From: Cytophagales bacterium
GTDB taxonomy: Bacteria; Bacteroidota; Bacteroidia; Cytophagales; Cyclobacteriaceae
DNA length: 64,000 nucleotides
Direction: 5' to 3'
NCBI GenBank assembly: GCA_025359125.1
Contig: JANYHI010000026.1
Span: 1 to 64,000 of the forward strand
Shown one piece after another: positions 17,295 to 26,154 of this stretch. Both the position numbers and the translations under genes were made by a program. The stretch's first letter is position 1. Each line of letters opens with the position of its first letter. The notes under the pieces are model-generated. The model saw only the letters and a list, made by a program, of their open reading frames with translations. It was not told the DNA's origin and searched no databases.

Positions 17295-20200
17295 GGTTGC
17301 TGTCTTTAGTTTGAGGAAAGCTGTCCATTTTATGAGCCAGATTTTCAGATAAAGGATCGTGATCTTCATCGCGTATCATCTTACGACCTTCAGCTAAACT
17401 GCCGAAGATGTAATACAAGCCCGGAACGATAATAACTCCAAAGACGGTTCCAAAAAGCATACCACCCAGTGCTGATGAACCAATGGTACGGTTACCAATG
17501 GCGCCTGCACCATGTGCATATACTAACGGGATCAATCCGGCAATAAATGCAAAGGATGTCATCAAGATTGGGCGGAAACGTACTCTTGCACCTTCGATTG
17601 CCGCTTCTAATATACTTGCACCTTGGCTATTTTTTTGAACGGCAAACTCCACAATCAACACGGCATTCTTACCCAGCAAGCCAACCAACATGATCAATCC
17701 AACCTGCGCGTAAATGTCATTAGCAAGCCCCATTGTTTTAATTAACAAAAAAGAACCAAACACACCAGCCGGCAGCGAAAGCACAACCGCCAATGGGATG
17801 ATAAAGCTTTCATATTGTGCGGCTAACACTAGATACACGAAAGCCAACACAATCAGGAATACATAAATGGCTTCATTTCCACGTCTCACTTCATCGTATG
17901 AAAGAGCCGCCCAATCGATGTCGTATCCGCGAGGCAATGTTTTAGCAGCCACTTCTTTTACTGCCGCGATTGCTTCACCAGAGCTGTATCCTTTTGCCGG
18001 ACCACCTCGGATAGCTGCGGTGTTATACATATTAAAACGGTTGATTTCGTTGGCGCCCTGTTTCTTTTTAATTTTCATGAAAGCAGAAAAAGGAACCATC
18101 TCATCGCGGTCATTTTTTACCCAGAGATTTAAAACGTCTTGCGGAAGTTGTCTAAACTCAGGAGCAGCTTGCACGAATACCTTGAAGAAGCGCTGGTATT
18201 TAATAAAGCCAAGCTCGTAGGTACTTCCCACGAAAATAGAAAGTGTATTCATGGCGTTACCAATTGAAACGCCTTTTTGCATGGCCAATTGGTTATCAAT
18301 TTCAATTTCATATTGAGGATAGTTAGCACTAAAGAATGTAAATAAACCGGTTAGCTCTTTGCGCTCTTCCAATTCTTTCATGAATTCGTTCTTCACTTTT
18401 TCAAGATCATCATACGTGCCGTCAGGATTTTTGTCAAGCATCTGCAAAGCAAACCCCCCCGCTGCACCAAAACCTGGCACCGCTGGCGGATCGAAGAATT
18501 CTATGGTAGCGCCTGGCAGTTGTTTTGAAATTTCTTCCAACTCAAGTGTAATTTCTTGGACAGTGTGTTCTCTTTCATCCCAAGGCTTTAGATTGATCAA
18601 ACAGGTAGCGGCATTTGACCCGCGTCCTTCTGTAAGAACCTCATAACCTGCAATAGATGACACAGATTGAATACCCTCAACTTTCTCAATAAGCTTTTGA
18701 AGTTGAAGTGAGATATCGTTGGTTCTCTCTAATGTGGAACCGGGAGGTGTTTGTACAATAGCATAGAGCATGCCTTGATCTTCGCTGGGAATAAATCCGG
18801 AAGGAAGGTTACTGGCTATTAAAATTATACCTCCAGTAAACACAAGCCAGAGACCGACAGTCACTAGCTTTCGGTGCGCAATTCGCTGCAATAACCACAC
18901 ATATTTTTTAGTTAGCTTCTCAAATGCCAGATTGAAGCCGTCTATAAAGTTATTGAACAGATTTTTCTTGCGGTGTTGCCCATGAGTATTTTTCAAAATC
19001 ATGGCACAAAGCACAGGAGTAAGCGTAAGAGCAACGAGACCTGAAAGAACAATAGCACTTGCCATTGTTATGGAGAACTGGCGATAGAATACTCCAACAG
19101 GGCCCGACATGAATGCAATAGGAACAAATACGGCAGTCATCAATAAAGTAATTGCGATAACAGCTCCGCTAATTTCACCCAATACTTTTTGCACCGCTTT
19201 ATACGGAGAAATATTTTCTTCTGCCATCTTCGCATGCACAGCTTCCACCACCACAATGGCATCATCCACCACAATGCCAATAGCTAAAACAATTGCGAAG
19301 AGCGTAATCATGTTGATGGTAAGCCCGAAAGCCTGCATGAAAATAAAAGCACCTATCAGCGATATCGGAACAGCTAATGTAGGAATAAGAGTTGATCGCC
19401 AATCGCCAAGGAAAATAAATACCACTAACGCTACTAATATGAAAGCATCTCGCAAGGTGTGAATTACATTCTCCGTAGAGGCATCCAAAAATTGAGACAC
19501 ATCATAACTGATTTCAATTTTCATTCCCGGAGGAAAATCTTTCTCTAATTCATCCAGTTTCTTTTTTACATTTTTAATTACTTCACTGGCATTACTTCCA
19601 TAAGTCTGCTTCAGCACAATAGCAGCCGATGGATAGCCATTAATGTTGGAATAAATATCATAATATTCACTACCAAGATTAACCGTTGCTATATCTTTCA
19701 GCCTAAGTATTTCCCCTTTCGAATTAGCCTTGATAATAATATTTTCATACTCCTTAGGATCACTAAATCGATCTGAATAAGCTAACACATATTCAAGTGC
19801 TTCGGCACGTTTAGAATCACCCCTACCTATCCGACCTGGTTTACCAATAATACTTTGATCATTCATGGCTAGCATTACATCATCAGGAGATATGTTATAG
19901 GCACGCATTCGCTCTGGATTTAACCAAACGCGCATGGCATATTGACGACTTCCGAGAATCCTTGCTTGTCCAATTCCATTAATCCGTTGCAACTCCGGTA
20001 TCATGGTAACCCCGGCATAATTGAACAAGAACTTCATGTTGGCATTCTTATCCGTACTATACAAGTTTACATACATTAGCATACTTGGAATTACCGGTGT
20101 AATAATTACGCCCTCTCTTTGCACAAGTATTGGTAGCCTGTTACGCACTTGTTCAACTCGATTAGAAACTTGTACCAATGCTTGATTGATATCTGTACCC

Positions 20201-20487
20201 GGTTCGAAAATAACTTGAACGTTGGCTTCACCCGCGCTCGTAGCATCTGATGACATGTATCGCATGCCCCACGCTCCGTTAATCGCTTGCTCAATAGGAA
20301 TAATAACTGACTCCGTCAGCGTTTTGGCACTCGCTCCAGGATAAGATGCTGAAACCATAACCACTGGTGGTGCAATGGAAGGAAACTGCGATGTGGGCAG
20401 TGTGTTAATAGCCAGCGTACCCATAAAAATAATCACGAGCGATAAAACAATCGCCAGTACAGGCCTCTTTAAAAATGCATTAAACAT
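17284..20487 (-). CDS. RND efflux pump, hydrophobe/amphiphile type (AcrB-like)
   Basis: The inner-membrane proton-driven pump. At 1067 residues it has the two-fold RND layout with twelve membrane segments. Proton-relay residues are present: the DD pair in GIVVDDAIVVVEA and the lysine in GLLGKNAVLIVEFA. The N-terminal MFNAFLKRPVLAIVLSL is typical of the HAE-1 drug/solvent branch rather than the heavy-metal CusA branch. It lies 24 bases after the adaptor gene and overlaps the channel gene. No local regulator is visible. Confidence 0.95.
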   Translation of the reverse strand: MFNAFLKRPVLAIVLSLVIIFMGTLAINTLPTSQFPSIAPPVVMVSASYPGASAKTLTESVIIPIEQAINGAWGMRYMSSDATSAGEANVQVIFEPGTDINQALVQVSNRVEQVRNRLPILVQREGVIITPVIPSMLMYVNLYSTDKNANMKFLFNYAGVTMIPELQRINGIGQARILGSRQYAMRVWLNPERMRAYNISPDDVMLAMNDQSIIGKPGRIGRGDSKRAEALEYVLAYSDRFSDPKEYENIIIKANSKGEILRLKDIATVNLGSEYYDIYSNINGYPSAAIVLKQTYGSNASEVIKNVKKKLDELEKDFPPGMKIEISYDVSQFLDASTENVIHTLRDAFILVALVVFIFLGDWRSTLIPTLAVPISLIGAFIFMQAFGLTINMITLFAIVLAIGIVVDDAIVVVEAVHAKMAEENISPYKAVQKVLGEISGAVIAITLLMTAVFVPIAFMSGPVGVFYRQFSITMASAIVLSGLVALTLTPVLCAMILKNTHGQHRKKNLFNNFIDGFNLAFEKLTKKYVWLLQRIAHRKLVTVGLWLVFTGGIILIASNLPSGFIPSEDQGMLYAIVQTPPGSTLERTNDISLQLQKLIEKVEGIQSVSSIAGYEVLTEGRGSNAATCLINLKPWDEREHTVQEITLELEEISKQLPGATIEFFDPPAVPGFGAAGGFALQMLDKNPDGTYDDLEKVKNEFMKELEERKELTGLFTFFSANYPQYEIEIDNQLAMQKGVSIGNAMNTLSIFVGSTYELGFIKYQRFFKVFVQAAPEFRQLPQDVLNLWVKNDRDEMVPFSAFMKIKKKQGANEINRFNMYNTAAIRGGPAKGYSSGEAIAAVKEVAAKTLPRGYDIDWAALSYDEVRRGNEAIYVFLIVLAFVYLVLAAQYESFIIPLAVVLSLPAGVFGSFLLIKTMGLANDIYAQVGLIMLVGLLGKNAVLIVEFAVQKNSQGASILEAAIEGARVRFRPILMTSFAFIAGLIPLVYAHGAGAIGNRTIGSSALGGMLFGTVFGVIIVPGLYYIFGSLAEGRKMIRDEDHDPLSENLAHKMDSFPQTKDSNHAH

Positions 20488-20511
20488 CTTTTTATATCTT
20501 TAGATGTGGAA

Positions 20512-21597
20512 TTATTCAACGTATACTTTTAAGCGAGGCAGAACCGATTTCATGTCCTCAAACTTATATTCCCCAATCTTTTCTTCATCTCGCACTTTAC
20601 GGATTCCTTCTAACATGATCTTATCATTCTCAGTTAAACCCGAAGCAATGACATACAAATCCGGAAGTTCAGCACGAATGGAAATTTCTCTCTGTCGTAT
20701 GATATTGTCTTTATCTATCACAAATACATATTTCTTTTCAAGCACTTCAAAAGTTGCCTTTTGCGGAATGATCAATGCGTTTCTGAGTGGTGCAGTTGCA
20801 ATTACGTTCCCCGTTTCACCATGTCTTAGCAGGCCTTTCTTATTTGGAAAAGTTGCCCTGAATGCGATGTTACCAGTTTCATTATTGAAATCTGCCTCGA
20901 TGGTTTGAACAATGCCTGCGTAATCGAACATTTCATTGTTCGCCATTAGCAATTTAACTTTCAGTAAGCTGTCTTTTTTCTGAGTGGCTCTATAATTCAG
21001 GTATTCCGCTTCAGGCACATTAAAGTAAACCCACATTTCGCTGTTGTCTGAAAGAGTGCTTAGCAGGTCTCCTTCGTCTACTAAGCTTCCCAATCGCACT
21101 TGAAACCGATCCATGATACCATCAAAGGGTGCTCGGATTTCTGTGAAGCTAAGATGAACTGCAGCCACCGATACCTCGGCATTTGCTTTATCGAATTTCG
21201 CTTTGGCCAATGCAAGCTCGTTGGGTGAAACTACATTATTATCAGCTAGCTGCTTGGTGTTTAGATATTCAATCTCTGCAAACTTAGCTTCCGCTTCGGC
21301 TCTCTGCAGCTCTGCTTTATACATCATGGGCATAATCTGAAACATTATTTGCCCTTTTCTAACAAACTTTCCTTCATCAACATAAATATTCTGCAGATAC
21401 CCCCTCTCTAAGGCTCTGAGTTCAATATGTTGAATCGCACGAATTTGACAGACGTATGATCGGGTAACCAGCGTATCTCTTTTTAACGGACTAGTGACAA
21501 GGAATTTGTATTCCTCCTCCTTCTCTTCGTGCTTTGATGAACAACTTGCAAAAAACAAGGTGGCACACAAGCCAATGAACATGAAAATTCTGCTCAT
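20512..21597 (-). CDS. RND periplasmic adaptor lipoprotein (AcrA/MexA-like)
   Basis: The membrane-fusion subunit that bridges pump and channel. A lipobox FASC places the lipid at C19. The lipoyl/barrel-sandwich region (LRALERGYLQNIYVDEGKFV and IRAPFDGIMDRFQVRLGSLV) flanks an alpha-helical hairpin at about residues 95-150. At 361 residues it is normal in size. It is first in the adaptor-pump-channel operon. The 142 bases upstream show no good match to the consensus promoter. Confidence 0.94.
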   Translation of the reverse strand: MSRIFMFIGLCATLFFASCSSKHEEKEEEYKFLVTSPLKRDTLVTRSYVCQIRAIQHIELRALERGYLQNIYVDEGKFVRKGQIMFQIMPMMYKAELQRAEAEAKFAEIEYLNTKQLADNNVVSPNELALAKAKFDKANAEVSVAAVHLSFTEIRAPFDGIMDRFQVRLGSLVDEGDLLSTLSDNSEMWVYFNVPEAEYLNYRATQKKDSLLKVKLLMANNEMFDYAGIVQTIEADFNNETGNIAFRATFPNKKGLLRHGETGNVIATAPLRNALIIPQKATFEVLEKKYVFVIDKDNIIRQREISIRAELPDLYVIASGLTENDKIMLEGIRKVRDEEKIGEYKFEDMKSVLPRLKVYVE

Positions 21598-21739
21598 AAC
21601 AATTTTAATTTTTAGGAAATATTTTAAAACGACTAAACATATATGGCTTTAACTGAAAGCGGAAATAAAATCAAGTCACTAGCAAATAACTAATGAATAT
21701 CTCAGGCTATTGAATTTGCCCAGGAGGATTTTTTTTAAA

Positions 21740-22141
21740 TCAGATGCGAAAAGTCTGAAAGACGAGATAGCGCTCGGACGCAAAAAAAAAGAAATGATTG
21801 TTAGCCGGCAGTGTACGCGTAGCAGCTAAAGAAGCAAAGTGAATATTAACTGAAAAAATCTCTAAAGAAATAACATTGTCATCTTCATGATCTTTTTCTT
21901 TTACTTCTTCCTCCATTTCAATGAAGGAATCATTTAAAATGCGATTTAGCTTTTCTGAATTGTAGCTGATAACACTAACTGAAGAAGCTTTTTGAGCCTT
22001 TAGTATAGAACTTACCTGCCCAGAATTGCTAAGATTTTTTAAAGATAAACAGGCAAACGAATTTTGGTTTGCCCGGACATTATTGCATACCCCTGCCAGG
22101 AGAATGAAAATGGGTAGAAAATATCTTGATGCCTTCAACAT
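21740..22141 (-). CDS. Small exported protein of unknown function
   Basis: I do not recognise the family. The 133-residue product has a signal peptide (MLKASRYFLPIFILLAGVCNNVRA), an acidic central segment (MEEEVKEKDHEDD) and a hydrophobic, aromatic C-terminus (FFFFASERYLVFQTFRI). Small proteins of this shape often sit near metal- or TonB-related genes in Bacteroidota, and here it lies between a TonB receptor and an RND operon on the same strand. A possible -7 element TATTTTG (22149-22155) lies only eight bases before the ATG. Codon use looks normal. Confidence 0.6.
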   Translation of the reverse strand: MLKASRYFLPIFILLAGVCNNVRANQNSFACLSLKNLSNSGQVSSILKAQKASSVSVISYNSEKLNRILNDSFIEMEEEVKEKDHEDDNVISLEIFSVNIHFASLAATRTLPANNHFFFFASERYLVFQTFRI

Positions 22142-22294
22142 TAAGGCGCAAAATAATTTAACAACACATATATAACAAGTATTGCTTCATTAATAATTTG
22201 TAATCAATTGCTCGCGCTCATCAGCTACTTACTATTTCTGCGTCAATAAATTTGAGAGTAACAGGCAATTGCTAATTCAGAAAAATAAATTTTA

Positions 22295-22329
22295 AAATAA
22301 TTGGGCATTATCCATTTGCCCAATTATTT
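22295..22329 (-). terminator. Terminator after the TonB receptor gene
   Basis: A perfect 13-bp stem (AAATAATTGGGCA with its complement, 22295-22307 and 22317-22329) around a 9-base loop starts 11 bases past the receptor stop. T-rich sequence follows on the minus strand. Confidence 0.7.
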
Positions 22330-22339
22330 AATTTATTAC

Positions 22340-24592
22340 CTATTTCAATCGGTATCGGAACCCCATATACCACATCCTGCCAAAGACAGGCCCCCACACC
22401 ATAGAGCTGTCGAAGTTGGGGCCGAAAGGCTGATCGGCTCCAACAATAGGATTGTTTAATTTGAAGTCTCCGATGTTTTCCACGCCAACATAAAAACTCC
22501 ACTTATCACTAAAATCCTTAGTTACTTGAGCATTCATCAAAAAATAAGCATCCGAATATTCGGGAAGTTGATACTGTACAGGGTTGGTTTTTGTGTTCGG
22601 AATACGCTGCACCCCAAGTCGAGAGATGGTGTAATCAAATGCCCAGTTATTTTTTGTTTTGTATGCCAGATTAATGAAAGCACGATCGCGTGGAACTAAT
22701 GGCCGTTGCAGGCGCCCGTTTAAATAATCCGTTTCTACATCTAGCCAGCGATATGCCAACCGAACGTCAAATCTTCGAGCTACTTGATAATCTACTTGAG
22801 CCTGAATGCTGTGCGAAAATGATTTGCCTGAGAGCGCGTAAAATTTTATTTTTTGTGGGTCAGCATCCCAGTCTACCACTGCTTGACTTTCAAAATCGAT
22901 ATAAAAATAATCGACACTAAAATTACCGGGCCGATAATCGATAGTAAACGTTTGATTAAAATTAAAGCCATACACCCAGGCCTGATCTGGTTTAAAGCCA
23001 TAGGCCTTATCGGTTTGTTGATTCGATAAATTGAAGGAGCGCGAAGAGGCAAGAAAACCTCCATTCTCTGAAATAATATTTGCCAGCCTGGTTCCTCTTC
23101 CGGCAGAAGCACGAAGGGTGGTAGTCTCGGTGAGATTATATTTCAAATGCAAGCGCGGGGTAAAAATCGTTCCGAATAAATTGTGCTGATCTAACCGAAC
23201 TCCGGCAATCAACGAGAATTTTTTTAAATCATCGTATGAATATTCGTAGAAAACGCCCGGTACATATTCAATACGATCAAATTTATTCTGACCCCATTGA
23301 GTAGCATTACCTAATGTCTCTTGATAATTATCGTACAAAAAACTAATTCCCGCTTTGAATTTGTGAAATGTACTACCAATAATAGACTGATAAATTAAAT
23401 TAGCGTAACCATATTGTTCATCTGCTTTATGGAGAACGTATCCATAATAGCTATCATGAGAATGTTGCAGCGCATTCAATTGCAAACCAAAACTTTTGTA
23501 TGGCTTATCAGCAAATTGATAGCCTAATTTTCCAACCCACTCATAACGCTTGGTATTAATTTCAAAACCGTATCGATTAGTAGTGAATTTATCTTTTTCA
23601 GGGTTGAATCCTGTTTGCCCACCTTGTTTGGAATCAGTAAGATATTTTAAACTGAATTGCCCCAACCAACCAGTGCCAGAATTATACACCCATCGGTTGA
23701 CTAGATTTATTTGATTGCCCTTAGGGAAATCTAAAAACGAATCGTTATTCTGATCCATCTCAGTTGGCCGAATACTTCCATGAACCAAAAAGGTGGCGGC
23801 CCATTTTTTACTCACCTGTGTTGTGTAAATAAAATTAGTTTCTGTTCGTCCAGATTGGTTGACATATCCATTCACATAAAATCTATCGCTCTCCTGTGGT
23901 TTCTTTAATTCAATATTTATTTGTCCGGAGAGACTCTCGTACCCATTTATAACAGAGCCCACTCCTTTAGTTACTTGAATGGAGTTAATCCAAGTACCAG
24001 GGATAAATTGAATTCCTTGGCTAGAGGCAAGCCCTCTTACACCCGGCATATTCTCAATTGAAATCATCGTATTCGGTCCAGAAAGTCCAAGCATTTGAAT
24101 TTGTCGTGTGCCCGTAATCGCATCGGTAAATGCAACATCTACAGAAGGGTTGGTCTCAAAACTTTCAGAGAGATTACAACAAGCCGCTTTAAATAATTCT
24201 TTTTCGTTGATATCGATTACATTAATACCCGAAGTAAGATTTACATTCGAAGATGGCTTCCAACCTTCTACTACCACTTCTTGCAAAAGCTGATCTGATT
24301 TTAATTCTACCTTGATAGATGGAGCATTCTCTACATCCACTGTATCAGATTTATATCCAACAAAACTGATAATGAGTTTGTTTTTATCTGCAATGCGATC
24401 TATGAGAAAGACTCCATTGTCGCCAGTAGTAGCTCCAATAGTAGTGCCCAGCCAATACACATTTGCTCCTGCCAGCGGTTGATCTTTACCTTTCTGATCT
24501 TTTTCAAAGACTATACCCATTACTTTCTGAGCGTTCGAACTCAATGAGGAAAGCATGGCTATCGAAAATAAGCCTGCCAAAAAATAGTTCAT
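22340..24592 (-). CDS. TonB-dependent outer-membrane receptor, probably metal related
   Basis: The 750-residue protein has a signal peptide, a carboxypeptidase-regulatory-like beta sandwich (about 22-105), a plug domain and a long beta barrel. The plug begins with a vicinal cysteine pair, C138-C139 in KAACCNLSESFE, seen in receptors next to copper-handling genes. The HMA-domain gene lies 10 bases upstream, so uptake or sensing of copper or a similar soft metal is a reasonable inference, though siderophore-like substrates cannot be excluded. It ends at a strong hairpin terminator. No SusD partner is present, which argues against glycan uptake. Confidence 0.9.
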   Translation of the reverse strand: MNYFLAGLFSIAMLSSLSSNAQKVMGIVFEKDQKGKDQPLAGANVYWLGTTIGATTGDNGVFLIDRIADKNKLIISFVGYKSDTVDVENAPSIKVELKSDQLLQEVVVEGWKPSSNVNLTSGINVIDINEKELFKAACCNLSESFETNPSVDVAFTDAITGTRQIQMLGLSGPNTMISIENMPGVRGLASSQGIQFIPGTWINSIQVTKGVGSVINGYESLSGQINIELKKPQESDRFYVNGYVNQSGRTETNFIYTTQVSKKWAATFLVHGSIRPTEMDQNNDSFLDFPKGNQINLVNRWVYNSGTGWLGQFSLKYLTDSKQGGQTGFNPEKDKFTTNRYGFEINTKRYEWVGKLGYQFADKPYKSFGLQLNALQHSHDSYYGYVLHKADEQYGYANLIYQSIIGSTFHKFKAGISFLYDNYQETLGNATQWGQNKFDRIEYVPGVFYEYSYDDLKKFSLIAGVRLDQHNLFGTIFTPRLHLKYNLTETTTLRASAGRGTRLANIISENGGFLASSRSFNLSNQQTDKAYGFKPDQAWVYGFNFNQTFTIDYRPGNFSVDYFYIDFESQAVVDWDADPQKIKFYALSGKSFSHSIQAQVDYQVARRFDVRLAYRWLDVETDYLNGRLQRPLVPRDRAFINLAYKTKNNWAFDYTISRLGVQRIPNTKTNPVQYQLPEYSDAYFLMNAQVTKDFSDKWSFYVGVENIGDFKLNNPIVGADQPFGPNFDSSMVWGPVFGRMWYMGFRYRLK

Positions 24593-24602
24593 AGATCAAC
24601 TA

Positions 24603-24956
24603 TTAATGGTTATCCATTTTGTGATCATGATCGCGAAACAAGCAACAAAAAGGGAGCGTAGCATACTTTTCATCTTTTGCTTTCACCAAATCAGTGTCAT
24701 GGCCAACGGAAGCAATTAACTCGTGAATCTTTTTTTCAGAAATTTTATCGGAGTTATAAATTACATCTAGGTTTTTGGTTTTCATATTCCACTCCGCTTT
24801 TTTAATTCCTTTGTAATCCAAGGCTGTTTCAATTCTCTTTTTGCACATTACACAATTACCGTAGACTTTTATTTTAGCCTCTACTACTTTTGATTGTGCA
24901 AAAGAAGTTAATGCGATGGTTAAGCAAATAAGGGTTGATATTAATTTCGTTTTCAT
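24603..24956 (-). CDS. Exported heavy-metal-associated (HMA) domain protein
   Basis: A signal peptide (cleavage near SFAQS) precedes one ferredoxin-like HMA domain with the metal site NCVMC (C35, C38), as in copper chaperones. The C-terminus carries a second candidate site, C104-C105 followed by a His/Asp-rich tail with H110, H112 and H117. It is the gene just before the TonB receptor (10-base gap) and is likely a periplasmic metal carrier or sensor for it. At 117 residues it is a single-domain protein. Copper is inferred from the CxxC type. Confidence 0.88.
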   Translation of the reverse strand: MKTKLISTLICLTIALTSFAQSKVVEAKIKVYGNCVMCKKRIETALDYKGIKKAEWNMKTKNLDVIYNSDKISEKKIHELIASVGHDTDLVKAKDEKYATLPFCCLFRDHDHKMDNH

Positions 24957-24975
24957 AAAAATGATTTAAGATTTA

Positions 24976-25013
24976 AAAAAAATAGAATTGAGAATTCCGA
25001 AAAAGAATTCTCA
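24976..25013 (-). terminator. Hairpin after the HYC_CC_PP-like gene
   Basis: TGAGAATTC (24989-24997) and its complement (25005-25013) form a 9-bp stem with a 7-base loop, followed on the minus strand by ATTCTATTTTTTT. It lies eight bases past the stop codon. A terminator or attenuator between this gene and the HMA/TonB pair is likely; an operator is also possible. Confidence 0.55.
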
Positions 25014-25020
25014 TCAAGAC

Positions 25021-25416
25021 TTAAACCTGAGAATCGTAGAAAACGAGACTACAAACTGATTGATAAATAGGAATTTTGGGAGGAGGGAAAATATAATCCT
25101 CGGCAGTGTTAACTTTTATTTGGCAAATGCCCAAATTAGAGACAGTTGTAAATAAAGTGCCTATCAAAATTAAATCGGGCAAATTTGATTGAATTATTTT
25201 GCCTGTAGTTTGATCATCTATAATTTTAACTAATTCGGTTTCGTCTTTACAACAATTCTTTGTAGCGGCATAAACAGAACTAGCACATTTCTTTGATTCA
25301 AATGAGAAAAGTGAAGAATGATGTTCTCGCCCCATGCAAAAATGGGTAGACTTACCGATCCCCACACTTAGGATCAGGTAAACTCCTATTAATAAAATGA
25401 TGGCTAATCTCTTCAC
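25021..25416 (-). CDS. HYC_CC_PP-like small exported protein
   Basis: The 131-residue protein has an N-terminal hydrophobic segment, then THFCMG, a vicinal pair in NCCKDE and a proline run FPPPKIP. This matches what I recall as the HYC_CC_PP family of Bacteroidota, named for those motifs and often found beside TonB receptors and HMA proteins. The ordered His and Cys residues suggest metal binding; no function is proven. The start is GTG, and a -7 box TAAGTTTG (25421-25428) ends four bases before it, so its mRNA may be nearly leaderless. Confidence 0.7.
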   Translation of the reverse strand: MKRLAIILLIGVYLILSVGIGKSTHFCMGREHHSSLFSFESKKCASSVYAATKNCCKDETELVKIIDDQTTGKIIQSNLPDLILIGTLFTTVSNLGICQIKVNTAEDYIFPPPKIPIYQSVCSLVFYDSQV

Positions 25417-25420
25417 GCTA

Positions 25421-25428
25421 CAAACTTA
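25421..25428 (-). promoter_or_regulatory. -7 promoter element of the HYC_CC_PP-like gene
   Basis: TAAGTTTG matches TAnnTTTG. No good TTTG lies 17-19 bases upstream. The predicted transcription start falls at or next to the GTG start codon. Confidence 0.4.
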
Positions 25429-25505
25429 ACTTTAAAAGAGGTAAAGAGGTTTCAATTTCAACCAAAATAATATATCGAAGAGCACATTTAACTTCTCATT
25501 AACAG

Positions 25506-26144
25506 TTAGCCAAATGTGGCAAAGGCCGTTTTTGCCATAAAAAGAAGGCGAATACCAAAAAGAGTTAGGCAAATGCCTACCAGCACATTCATAATCACTA
25601 AAAAACGATGTGTTATTAAGTTGCGAAGTCGATCTGCCAGATAAGCTTTTAATAGATCTGTTGCCAAAACTGTTAGCAGTAGCGAAGAAAAAAAAACAAA
25701 GAATTCAAATGCCTTCGTATATCCAAAATCAATAGTAGCAATACTTAGGGTGCCAATCCAAAAAATTAGCACCATCGGAGAAATGCCGTTGATGATAAAC
25801 CCTTTGATAAAGTATTTAAATGAATTCGATTCATTAGCTGCTTTTACTGCTATGGCATGTGCTTTTCTACTTTTAATAATCAAGTGATATAATCCAAAGA
25901 GAATTAGAATAGCACCTCCAATGTATGCCATGCTTGTTCGCACAGAAGGATCATTTAAAAATTGGAAAAGGCCGAAATAACAAATGGCTACATAAAGTAT
26001 GTCGCTAGCAGAAACACCTAATGCTACACGCGCGCCATTCCAAAAGCCACGTTCAATACTGGTTTGCATGATGGTAAAAAAAACTGGGCCAACCAAAAAG
26101 GCAAGCACCATACCGAGTTTGATTCCGTTGAAGACAATTAGCAT
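25506..26144 (-). CDS. LysE/RhtB-family amino-acid exporter
   Basis: A six-helix inner-membrane transporter of the LysE superfamily. The N-terminal block contains GMVLAFLVGPVFFTIMQTSI and the family's GPVF motif. From the ATG at 26144 it has 212 residues; the frame is open to a TTG at 26162, which would overlap the upstream gene. It begins 10 bases after the GH3-family gene, so the two are probably co-transcribed. Export of an amino acid or a related metabolite is inferred from the family. Confidence 0.86.
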   Translation of the reverse strand: MLIVFNGIKLGMVLAFLVGPVFFTIMQTSIERGFWNGARVALGVSASDILYVAICYFGLFQFLNDPSVRTSMAYIGGAILILFGLYHLIIKSRKAHAIAVKAANESNSFKYFIKGFIINGISPMVLIFWIGTLSIATIDFGYTKAFEFFVFFSSLLLTVLATDLLKAYLADRLRNLITHRFLVIMNVLVGICLTLFGIRLLFMAKTAFATFG

Positions 26145-26154
26145 GGACCGAACG

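Noticed and set aside
17284-21597. Heavy-metal (Cus-type) identity of the RND pump
   Set aside because: Its N-terminus and proton-relay region look like the hydrophobe/amphiphile branch, so the neighbouring metal genes are not enough to call it a copper pump.
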